Shown here: positions 49,351 to 58,756 of the stretch, one piece after another
Layout of the letters: every line of letters begins with the position of its first letter
Position numbering within the stretch: position 1 is the stretch's first letter
NCBI RefSeq assembly: GCF_905220365.1
Contig: NC_061134.1
Span: 12,849,001-12,913,000 of the forward strand
Reading direction: 5' to 3'
DNA length: 64,000 nucleotides
Source of the DNA: Vanessa cardui
Taxonomy: Eukaryota > Arthropoda > Insecta > Lepidoptera > Nymphalidae
Notes under the pieces: model-generated
The model's input: the letters and a program-made list of their open reading frames with translations, nothing else
What the model was told of the DNA's origin: nothing
Database searches by the model: none
Position numbers and translations under genes: made by a program

Positions 49351-49789
49351 AAATAGGCTATTTGACAATGCGAAGTTAAATTGTGAATTATTGTAATCAG
49401 TTTAAAAATGCTTATTTACTATCGAAAGTTGAAAATAATACTTAATTTATTCAAAAATCCATAAATAAAAATGCATTTTTTCAAACGTTTGTCACGTAAC
49501 ACAAAACGCTCCTGATTGGCCGGGCTTATAATGACGTCACTTGTTGTAAACCTTGCTTTTCTAATATATGTACCACAGATTAAAATACAGGAAAGTGACG
49601 TCACCGACACCATTGCAGCGCCATATTGTCCTAGTAGCGTTTTCGCGCGTTATTTAAATATGGAAATTTTAATATGATATTTTTCGGCAAATATGTACTG
49701 GAAATAAAAAAAATCTACTTTTACCGGGTTCCTTAACTTCTATTAAATAATATGAAATGGATTTTAAAAACCAGTCAAATAGCCTATTT
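49351..49789 (-). mobile_element. MITE-G copy 1 (about 439 bp) nested in Helitron-X
   Basis: Terminal inverted repeats AAATAGGCTATTTGAC / GTCAAATAGCCTATTT, with TA flanks on both sides (mariner-like target choice is inferred). Non-coding. Holds two perfect TGACGTCA sites (49532-49539 and 49596-49603) and a minus-strand AATAAA at 49446-49451. Confidence 0.8.
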
Positions 49790-49854
49790 TAAAGATCTAA
49801 GCGTACACAGTGACAGACAGCGGTAAGCGACTTTTGTTTCATACTATGTAATGA
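49790..49854 (-). mobile_element. Helitron-X, 5' part, 29 bp downstream of the AP-2 mu stop
   Basis: Continues the split copy (TTTTAAAGATCTAAGCG ... CATACTATGTAATGA) and ends with the family's TC terminus at 49854. The AP-2 mu stop codon occupies 49884-49886, so it lies in the likely 3' UTR. Confidence 0.75.
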
Positions 49855-49883
49855 TGATTTGATACCTTTCAACTCCCGCGGGT

Positions 49884-52800
49884 CTAGCAGCGCGTCTCGT
49901 ACAAACCGGAGCGACCGATGTAGCGAACCCATTTGATCACATCGTGATCAGAATAGTTCAGTTTCGGCTCGAAAACCTTCAAGTACCGCACCTGAGACGA
50001 AATATAATAAATATAATATAAATATTAGACAACATCACATACATTACTCTGATCCCAATGTAAGTAGCTAAAGAACTTGTGCTATGGAGATCAGAAGTAA
50101 CGACGTCACAAACACTGACCCTAGACAACATAGAAAATTAACGATCTTTTTCTACATCGTTTCGACAGGGAATCGAATCCGGAACCTCGGAATGACATAT
50201 GCAATGGAGCCACGCCGCGCTGAATCCTTCAGGACACAATCAATTGTATTCTTATCGTAACTAATATTATAATTGCCGAATTAAATTTGTTTGTTTATTA
50301 CGTTTTAAACTAACTTTTCTAAGCAGAGATAAAAAAGGACAAAGTTGTACTAATAAATCGCACACCTTAAAAGTGAAATGATCTACTTCAAATAATGACT
50401 ATTTCAAAATAACAAAAATATATTTTTTGTTATTGCGTGAAAATAATACTTGTAAAGTGTGAAACTTAAAAAAATATGTTTTTTTTTATGGAATAGTTTG
50501 GCGGACGAGCATATGATGACCTGATGGTAAGTGGTCACCATCACCCATAGACAATGACGCTGTAAGAAATATTAACTATTCTTTACATCGTCAATGTGCC
50601 ACCAACCTCAGGAACTAAGATGTTACACCCCTTGTGCCTGTAGTTACACTGGCTCACTCACCCTTCAGACCGGAACACAACAATACTGAGTACTGTTATT
50701 TGGCGGTAGAATAACTAATGAGTGGGTGGTACCTACCCAGACGGGCTTGCACAAAGCCCTACCACCAAGTTTCATGGGGTTTCTTTCGCTGGTTTTTTTT
50801 ACTTACAATAAGCTAGTGTAACGATTTTATATTGATTAATTATTGACTTTGCCTTGTATAACACATTGAAAAACATATACATACAAGTCACATACGGGCA
50901 AAATTTTAAATTAAAAGCTACCTTGAATCCTGAAGGGGCGAAGGGCACCTCGAAGCCCATAGAGATGGGAGGGCGAGTCCACTTCTTCTTAGTGTCGGTC
51001 TCCAGCAGCTCAATCTCAGCCGACAGCTGAGTTTCCTTCATGCCCGCCATGCGTTTGATCCTGAAAGTTTTATATAAATTTATTAATGACAAACTGACAA
51101 ACAATAATATGGATAGTAAACATATGGGTTCCAAAAAAATTTACATACTGATTTTGCTCATTCACGAAAAAATATTTATAATTAATTATAATAAAAAGGC
51201 TACAAATTACTGGCCGGAAAGCGCGACGCTATGGCGTCATAATAGAAAATAAATAATATGTAAAACATGCGAACAGACGTCAGCTTACACTTAATCTTTT
51301 GTATTAACGCATAATTTCGAGTGCGATGCACTAGTAATTATATTAATATTGGGGCATATCACAAGTAACTAACCTTTTTAGTGATCCTACATATCGTAAT
51401 TCACTTGGTGAATGCATTGTCTCTTTAAGGAATTAATGTTAATACATATGGGCATCAGATACTTATCTGCTTTTATAATAAAAGGACTTATTAATAGGCT
51501 ATTTGACTGTTTTTTTAAATCCATTTTATATTATGTAATAGAGGTTAAGGAACACAGTGAAAGTTGATTTTTTTTATTTCTAGTACATATTTGCCGAAAA
51601 ATATAATATTAAAACGAATTGCGAAAACGCAATATGTCGCCATATAGTCCATGACAGTGACATCACTTACCTGTATTTTAATCTGTAGTACATATAGTAG
51701 GCAAGGAAGGTTAACAAGCAAGTGATTTCATCATAAGCCCAGCCAACCAGAAGCGTTTTGTGTCACGTGACAAAAGTTTAAAACAATTCATTTTATTTAT
51801 GGATTTTTGAATTAATCAAATATTATTTTCAACTTTTGTTACTAAACAACCATTTTTTAACGCATAATATATTCTTATTACAATAATTGACACTTTATTT
51901 TTCGCATTGTCAAAAAGCCTATCGATTTAATTCTTTAGTAAAATATTGAAGATTTTTCATCGTTCCTTACTTCCAAACGATAGCATTCTCCGAAGCCTTA
52001 TATTTAGCCTTTCCCTTCAAGCAGATCAGCTGAACTCCACTCGTATTCAGCGGCGTCGGGATCTTCACTTCGATCTTCTGACCCAGGAGGGAAGGTTTGA
52101 AGTTCGACTTCAGAACAACTTTGACCTCCATTTTAGTCCGGCCAACCTCTCTGACCAGGGGGATGACGCGGAACGGTAGGGAGATGTCTTTGGTGGTACG
52201 GTATCTGAAAAATAACAAATTCTTAATTAAATATTTTTAAAACGTTACTGAAGTAAATTTTAAGATAGATTTACTTGTTATATTTCTTTTATTTATATAA
52301 TTGCCACCTGCCTCGGCCTTGCACGAGTGCAATGCTGTTACTTTTTATAACACAGATTTTTTTGTTTCCTTACTATATTGTCCATGTATTACATAAAAAA
52401 CCTTCCTCTCGAATCACTATCTATTAAAGGAAACCGCTTCATAATCCGTTGCGTAATTTTAAAGATATAAGCATACATAGGAACAGACAACGGTAAGTGA
52501 CTTTGATTTATACTGTGTAATGATACAATTAATACAAATCTTATTCATTGCTATAGTTTAACAACAAAATATATATGTTGTTAAGTTCATCATATCTTCC
52601 TTATGTGCGACACCTTAATTTTACTGATTGATTATTAACATATATTTTCTGATGAAAAACATCATGATGAAACCAGCATCTACTGGATAATATCCACCAC
52701 ATGACTAACAAAACATCTTCCTAATATAGCTATATATACATTGATTTTTATACAAGCAATAACTCCTACCTCATGAGCTCAAACTCTCCATCCGGCGGTA

Positions 52801-55800
52801 TGAAGGATATGGAGTGTTCAGTCTCGAACTTGCTGAGCTTCACGCACTGGTGGAACTGACAGTCGTCGATGACCACCACCGGTTTGCCAGAGCGCGCCGG
52901 GTCGCTGTCCGTGTTGCCGGATATGCCGCCTGAAGAATAACAGGAAGTTAGAATGAGATACCATAAACAATATTTTTTTTTTATGGTACAGGTTGGCGGA
53001 CGAGCATATGGGCCACCTGATGGTAAGTGGACACCATCGCCCATAGACAATGACGCTGTAAGAAAAATTAACTATTCCTTCCATCGTTAATGTGCCACCA
53101 ACCTTGGGAACTAAGATGTTATGTCCCTTGTGCCTGTAGTTACACTGGCTCACTCACCCTTCAGACTGGAACACAACAATACTGAGTACTGTTATTTGGC
53201 GGTAGAATAACTGATGAGTGGGTGGTACCTACCCAGACGGGCTTGCACAAAGCCCTACCACCAAGTATTTTGAATTGCTTGAATAGACTAAGTAAAGTAA
53301 AGTAACAGCCTGTAAATTTCCCACTGCTGAGATAAGGCCTCCTATTCCATTAAGGAGAGGGTTTGGAACATATTCCACCACGCTGTTCCAATGCGGGTTG
53401 GTGGAATATACATATGGCAGATTTTTTTTTTAAATTTGTCACATGCAGGTTTCCTCACGATGTTTTCCTTCACCGCCGAGCACGAGATGAATTATAAACA
53501 CAATTAAGCACATATATACAGCGGTGCTTGCCTGGGCTTGAACCCGCAATCATCGGTTAAGATGCACGCGTTCTAACCACTGGGCCATCTCAGCTAGAAT
53601 AAACTATTTACTGAATAGACTATTTGACTCAAAATCAAAATAAACTTTATTCAAGTAAAGCACTTTTGAATCGTCATTTCACAATTAAGTGAAGCTACCA
53701 CCGCACCGGTTCGGAAAGTAGATTCTACCGAGAAGAACCGGCAAGAAAATCAGTAGTTACTCTTTTTTTAACATTTAAAAAATACAGTCACGTTAATTAA
53801 ATACAATTATTTCAATTAATGTATCCTGCTTGGAAGTCCACATGTATTATGTATGACTGGTTTTTAAAATCCATTTTATATTACTTAGTAGAAGTTAAGG
53901 AATCCAGTAAAAGTTTTGTTTTTTATTTCTAGTACATATTTGTCGAAAAATATAATATTCAAAATTTGATATTTAAATAGCGCGCAATAACGCTACTTGG
54001 ACAATATGGCGCTGCAATGGGGTCGGTGAGGTCACTTTCCTGTATTTTAATCTGTGGTACATATTATAGAAAAGCAAAGTTTACAAGAGAGTGACTTCAT
54101 CATAAGCCTAGCCAATCAGGAGCGTTCAATCAGGAGCGTTCAGTGTTATGTGACAAACGATTGAAAAAAATCATTTTTATTTATGGACTTTTGAATAAAT
54201 TAAGTATTACTTTCAACTTTCGTTAGTAAATAACCATTTTTAAACTCATAATATACACTGATTACAATAATTCACAATTTATTTTTCGCATTGTCAAATA
54301 GCCTATTAGAAAAAAAAATTGTTTTAATTCAAAGGGTAGATTGTATGCTAAATTTGTATACAATATATAAATAGTTACTGTAACACAAATACATACCCCA
54401 GGGGGTAACACATTTACAATTCGAGGCCAAGCATTTGAAATAGACATAATAATTATGGACAATGTTTCAGAGGAATTAATATATAATACACACTTATATA
54501 TTTATCTTTTATAGAATATAAGTATTGGTAAAAGTATTATTCATTAAATCAGGAAGAATATATAAAGGTAACGTATGAATTATGGATATTATCGTAAATA
54601 TTGTATTGATATAAAAGGGAATTGGCTTATATAATTTGAAATATACTGTGATATAGACAAGTAACAAATATAATAGTGAAATTTCGCAATAACTTGTCAA
54701 ATTCTGGATTTTAACTGCACTTGTTAAAATAAAAGGAGTCGATATGGCCCAGTGGTTAGAATGCATGCATCTTAACCGATGATTGCGGGTTCAAACCCAG
54801 GCAAGCACCGCTGATTCATGTGCTTAATTTATCTTTATAATTCATGTCGTGCTCAGCGGTGAAAGAAAACATCGTGAGGAAACCTGCATGTGACAAATTT
54901 CATAGAAATTCTGCCACATGTGTATTCCACCAACCCGCATTGGAACAGCGTGGTGGAATATGTTCCGAACCTTCTCCTCAAAGAGAGAGGAGGCCTTTAG
55001 CCCAGCAGTGGGAATTTACAGGCTGTTGTTGTTGTTGTTGCTAAAATAATGTGTAAAAACAAATTTAGCAAATTCAAATATACTTAATACATTCATCCTC
55101 AATGGTTCAAAACATTGTGATGTTACTGATGGATGCAACTCTGACGTTGGCGCTGGCAAATGTAACTTATTTGCAGAGAAATACTGTATAGAGTACTTAC
55201 CGTTACCCTTTCCTTTAGCCTCCATCACAATCTTATCATTGATACCAAACTTGCATTCCGGCATACCCGACAAGTAAGACTTCATCACCACCTTGCCAGC
55301 GACATGGGCAGAGAGCACTTGCCCTACAAACAATGTACAATCTACATTAGTATAATCATTATGTTTCTTTCAATACATAAAATAAATATATGATTTTGAT
55401 GCTTGTTTTTTTGATTTAGACTAAAGTATAGAATAGATATGTAAGTATAAGACTTAATTATTCAATGTACTTAAGTAAAGTACATTGAACTATGAAGTAA
55501 AACATTATATATATTAAAACCTCAATAAAAATGCTTTTGATATAATTATACATCAGATGTAGTATCTTTAGATTTCAACACTATAATGATTCTACATCGA
55601 AATATCATGTAATTGTTTTCAGTGTGTATAGTAACACTAGTAATATTGATATTTAAAATAATGTTAAAACATATAGCTGCATATACATCATAACATTTAT
55701 TACATTTTCTTTGTTAATATTTTCTCATTCCTCCATTCAAATACAAATATAAAGTACGAAATATACAAATTCCTAACAGATGCTAGCATTTACTACATAA

Positions 55801-57940
55801 TAAAATTATACATGAAGGATAAGAATTGGCTGGCAGAAAATGCTGTAATAGCGTTAAGTTCACCCTTTGTACATGTTTGATCTGTGCAATAAAGAATTAT
55901 AAAAAAAAAAACATTGTGATGTTACAATTTCACACATGAACATGCTATCTGACTACTGTCTTTTATGTATAAAATCACAAATATACCTTGTGGTGACATT
56001 AGCAAATTAACATATTCCAGAACATCAAGGAAGAGTTCATTGCGTCTGTATTTTATGCCTTCACGACGCCAGCCTATCTGCCCAGTGACCTGGAAATTGA
56101 ATAAGCTTGTCGTTAATACTTATAAAATTGAAAAAACATCCTCGCTACAGCTTCTAACTTTCATACTATGCAATGCCTCGCTAAAAAATATTTAAAAATG
56201 TATAAAATTTATCTTTAACATAGGCACAATGACCCAGTGGTTAGAACATGTACATCTTAACCGATGATTGTGGATTCAAACCCAGGCACCACTGAATATT
56301 CTTGTGCATAATTCGTGTTTATAATTCATCTCGTTCTGAGTGATGAAGGAAAACATCGTGAGGAAACCTGCATGTGTCAAATTTCATAGAAATATTGCCA
56401 CATGAGTGTTTCTCCAACCCATATTTAAACAATATGTGGTGCAATATGTTCCAAATCTTCTTAATGGGAGATGAGGCCCTAGCCCAGCTGTGGGTAATTT
56501 ACGGGCTGCTATTTTACTTTACTACTACTACTACTTCTCAAAGGGAGAGTAGGCCATAACCCATCTTTAACACAACCTTATCTTTATTAGAAAATTATTA
56601 GTCAGCATTATTAGAAAATTTCATCTAAATTGAATTAGTAATGGTTTAGAAATATCTATCAAGAGTGAGCATTAATTAAACTAGCGTTAGTTATGTAATA
56701 CCTGTGAGGTAATTTGAGCTTGTTCCTCTTTGGAAGCAGACTTGATACCCTGCTGAGTGATGAAAGTTTTCAAAACACCAGTATCAGAGTTCTGAGGATA
56801 ACCAAAGTCCAGAATTTCTGAAACATAACAATACAATATATTGTATATATAATCTTTTATTTTTTGGTACAAGTAAAATACATTTAAGTGTTAATATAGA
56901 CAAGTTTTTTAGATTATGAGTCACAAGTCTTTACTAGTGACTCATAATGCAAGATTTAAAGTAGCCCTGTGTTTTTAAAAATTAATGAACAACATTATTA
57001 TCAATAAACAAATATATTTATTTACATCAAATTAATATGTAAAGGGAAAATATCATTTTGATATTGAGAAATATTATTTATCATCTTATCTAATCAAGAT
57101 TTGAATACAAAAATAAAGTATTTTATATAATATTATATGGCTTGGGTTTTTGTGCAAAAATCTGATCCATTCAGTATACAATGGACTCAATATTTTAGGT
57201 TTATCAAAGAATTATGAGGTAGCCTAAAGGGGTAGGGTAAGTAAAAGGTATTATGTACCATATGAGAAAACTCATGACTGTATCTGGTGGAAACAATTTA
57301 ACATATATGATAGGAATTCTCATCTGGTAGATAAAGAAAATGTATTATTACCATCCAGAAGTTCATAGATGAGTACAAAATTATTTTTGATATTTTCTTC
57401 TGAGATTTTGCCGAAGTAAGATTGCATTACATCTATGATCTTTAGCAGGAACTCAAATACCATAGCGGCATTAACATTTTGCTTAGTCACTGCAGCCAGC
57501 CAGATGTTAGCTCTCTGAAAAAAAAATACAATCCTATTTAATACATAATTGCATGGAAAAAGCATAAAAAAATCCAGAGTAATGAAAAGAATTACTAGAT
57601 AAATACAATAATTTATTGCCACAAGAAGATGTCTTGGCATTGAAACTGATAACTGAGCCAAAAATTATGGTGTCCTTTGCCAAGTTAATAACACAGTATA
57701 GTTACTTTAAAACCAATAAGATGTAATGGAGAACAAATATGTTTGTAAGCTGTAGTATGTTACCTTGATATGAAAAAAGGAGGTGCGAGCGATGTTCGTT
57801 ACAGGGGAACGAACTTGCTGACGAGCATGGATAACGTTAACTCGGAATGCGTCCACGGCATTCCGCCCTATGTCATCCCTATACACCCTCGATATGAGCA
57901 CCTCCCCCTTATGATTGTACACGAATAGGCCCCCGATCAT
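49884..57940 (-). CDS. AP-2mu: AP-2 complex subunit mu (clathrin adaptor medium chain), complete, 9 coding exons
   Basis: Medium subunit of the AP-2 adaptor, which selects tyrosine-motif (YxxPhi) cargo and binds PIP2 at the plasma membrane during clathrin-mediated endocytosis. Coding exons, read on the minus strand: 57940-57764, 57514-57352, 56817-56702, 56089-55987, 55323-55201, 52929-52770, 52204-51971, 51060-50922, 49991-49884. All joins are GT-AG, phases agree, and the 1323 nt give 440 residues plus TAG, close to the family length (435 in mammals). The N-terminal longin-like domain starts MIGGLFVYNHKGEVLISR. The linker keeps the AAK1-type site QITSQVTGQIGW (Thr at about 154). The mu-homology domain follows, with the cargo-pocket Asp in FLDVLE (about 174) and Trp in VIKWVRYIG (about 426), ending YETRC. 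The segment at the end of exon 5 and start of exon 6 (GKGNGGGISGNTDSDPARSG) is slightly longer than in vertebrates. Introns 3, 5, 6, 7 and 8 carry transposons. Identity is recalled from the family and is very secure. Confidence 0.98.
50006..50205 (-). mobile_element. SINE-C copy, head-truncated, in AP-2 mu intron 8
   Basis: Starts 15 bp from the acceptor of exon 9; the tRNA-like 5' end is lost after GGAATCGAATCCGG. Confidence 0.75.
50478..50768 (+). mobile_element. SINE-B copy in AP-2 mu intron 8
   Basis: Complete, antisense-inserted relative to its own poly(A). Confidence 0.85.
51493..51922 (+). mobile_element. MITE-G copy 2 in AP-2 mu intron 7
   Basis: Full-length relative of copy 1 in the opposite orientation (AATAGGCTATTTGACTG ... 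CATTGTCAAAAAGCCTAT). The CRE-like sites are mutated (for example TGACATCA). Confidence 0.8.
52300..52523 (-). mobile_element. Helitron-X copy in AP-2 mu intron 6
   Basis: Same consensus, with a decayed 3' terminus (CCTCGGCCTTGCACGAGTGC) and a recognisable 5' TC end at 52523. Confidence 0.7.
52973..53266 (+). mobile_element. SINE-B copy in AP-2 mu intron 5
   Basis: Complete, 43 bp upstream of the exon 6 acceptor in gene orientation. Confidence 0.85.
53297..53595 (-). mobile_element. SINE-A copy in AP-2 mu intron 5
   Basis: Full-length. Flanks GAATAGACTA / GAATAAACTA are a near-perfect target duplication. Confidence 0.85.
53614..54306 (+). mobile_element. MITE-G copy 3 in AP-2 mu intron 5, interrupted
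   Basis: Ends AATAGACTATTTGACT and ATTGTCAAATAGCCTATT; an about 224-bp retroelement tail (53630-53853) is inserted near its left end, with TGACT repeated on both sides. It also has a 14-bp direct duplication (AATCAGGAGCGTTC) near 54115-54142. Confidence 0.8.
53630..53853 (-). mobile_element. family D retroelement tail nested in MITE-G
   Basis: Minus-strand copy (AAAATCAAAATAAACTTTAT ... TATCCTGCTTGGAAGTCCAC) interrupting MITE-G copy 3 between repeated TGACT sequences. Confidence 0.75.
54733..55041 (+). mobile_element. SINE-A copy with target duplication in AP-2 mu intron 5
   Basis: TTG-repeat tail; flanks TAAAATAA at 54725-54732 and 55042-55049. Both Pol III box motifs are intact. Confidence 0.92.
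55822..55910 (+). mobile_element. 5'-truncated LINE tail in AP-2 mu intron 4
   Basis: GGCTGGCAGAAAATGCTGTA, then CCTTTGTACATG, then GCAATAAAGAATTATAAAAA with a poly(A): a retroelement 3' end with its own AATAAA, antisense to AP-2 mu. Confidence 0.5.
56221..56572 (+). mobile_element. SINE-A copy with extra 3' segment, AP-2 mu intron 3
   Basis: Flanks ATCTTTAACA at 56211-56220 and 56573-56582. After a TAC-repeat tail the copy carries a second piece of SINE body (CTCAAAGGGAGAGTAGGCC) before the duplication. Confidence 0.88.
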
Positions 57941-57959
57941 ATTGACGATAGCCTATTTA

Positions 57960-58756
57960 CTGAAAGAAATAAAACATATTCGCCGTGAGACATATCCCAA
58001 TTCCTAATTTCAATTGAACAAGCACTTGTGTACGGATAAGTTGATTGTTAATCAATAAAACAGGATATGACCAATAAAATAAAACCGATACAGTTAAAAA
58101 TTATACTGTATCACTAAAAGTAACTCACGTTTCGTTAGGAAGATGCATTGATTCTTAAAATTGATTTATTTTAGCAAAAAATCAGCGTAAGTATTTTAAT
58201 AATTTCATTTTAGGGCAGTTTCGCAAAATGTTGAAGAATATTAGACGATACTATACCCGCCCCCAAAGTGAAACGTCAATAGCTAGAAGCACAGATATCA
58301 AATACTTGATGCCAAATTAGACTGCAAAAGACCATATAACATAACTAAAATAAAATAGGAGTTGGGCAAAATTAAATAGAAACAACTTTTTAACAATTTT
58401 ACGAAGTTTTAATAACTCTATGATATTTAAAAAAATGTGGAATAATGTTTGTTATATCATTGATTATTAAAAATTTTAATTTTCTGAACTTCTTTTTACA
58501 TGACGTATCTTTGTTACTAAAGAATAAAAATTACGTCCACATCACTAAAAACATAGACAATTTATGAAAGGTAAGGAAAATGTAATTTTGTCAATGGTGT
58601 GAGATTTGGGTCGATTATGTCATGGCGGGTTAGATGTTTCGGCACTGGGTTTCGTTGAATTTGTTTTGAATTACGCTGTCAATGATCTCGTTTGGTCAAT
58701 CGGTGTTTAACACTTACGGTATCTGTATACTGATAATCGTTTCGTAAACATTTCAA
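57960..58756. promoter_or_regulatory. shared divergent promoter region between AP-2 mu and Dullard
   Basis: Under 0.8 kb separates the last non-coding base of AP-2 mu exon 1 from the ATG of Dullard, and the genes face away from each other. The interval must hold both transcription starts. No recognised repeat family is inserted here, unlike the introns and flanks on either side. I see no convincing TATA box. The orientation is direct from the sequence; shared regulation is inference. Confidence 0.7.
58129..58180 (-). other. probable 5' UTR exon of AP-2 mu (3' boundary firm, 5' end unknown)
   Basis: On the minus strand a strong donor (AACGAAAC|GTGAGTTA) ends an exon at 58129. A good acceptor (polypyrimidine TTTCTTTCAG) begins the coding exon at 57959, leaving 19 nt of leader before the ATG at 57940. 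This predicts a 169-bp 5' UTR intron (57960-58128). The upstream limit of the exon (transcription start) is not visible; 58180 is nominal. Confidence 0.6.

Noticed and set aside
57320..57661. Separate 113-residue protein with a hydrophobic start
   Set aside because: The C-terminal part is AP-2 mu exon 2; the leading hydrophobic part is intron read-through before the acceptor at 57515.
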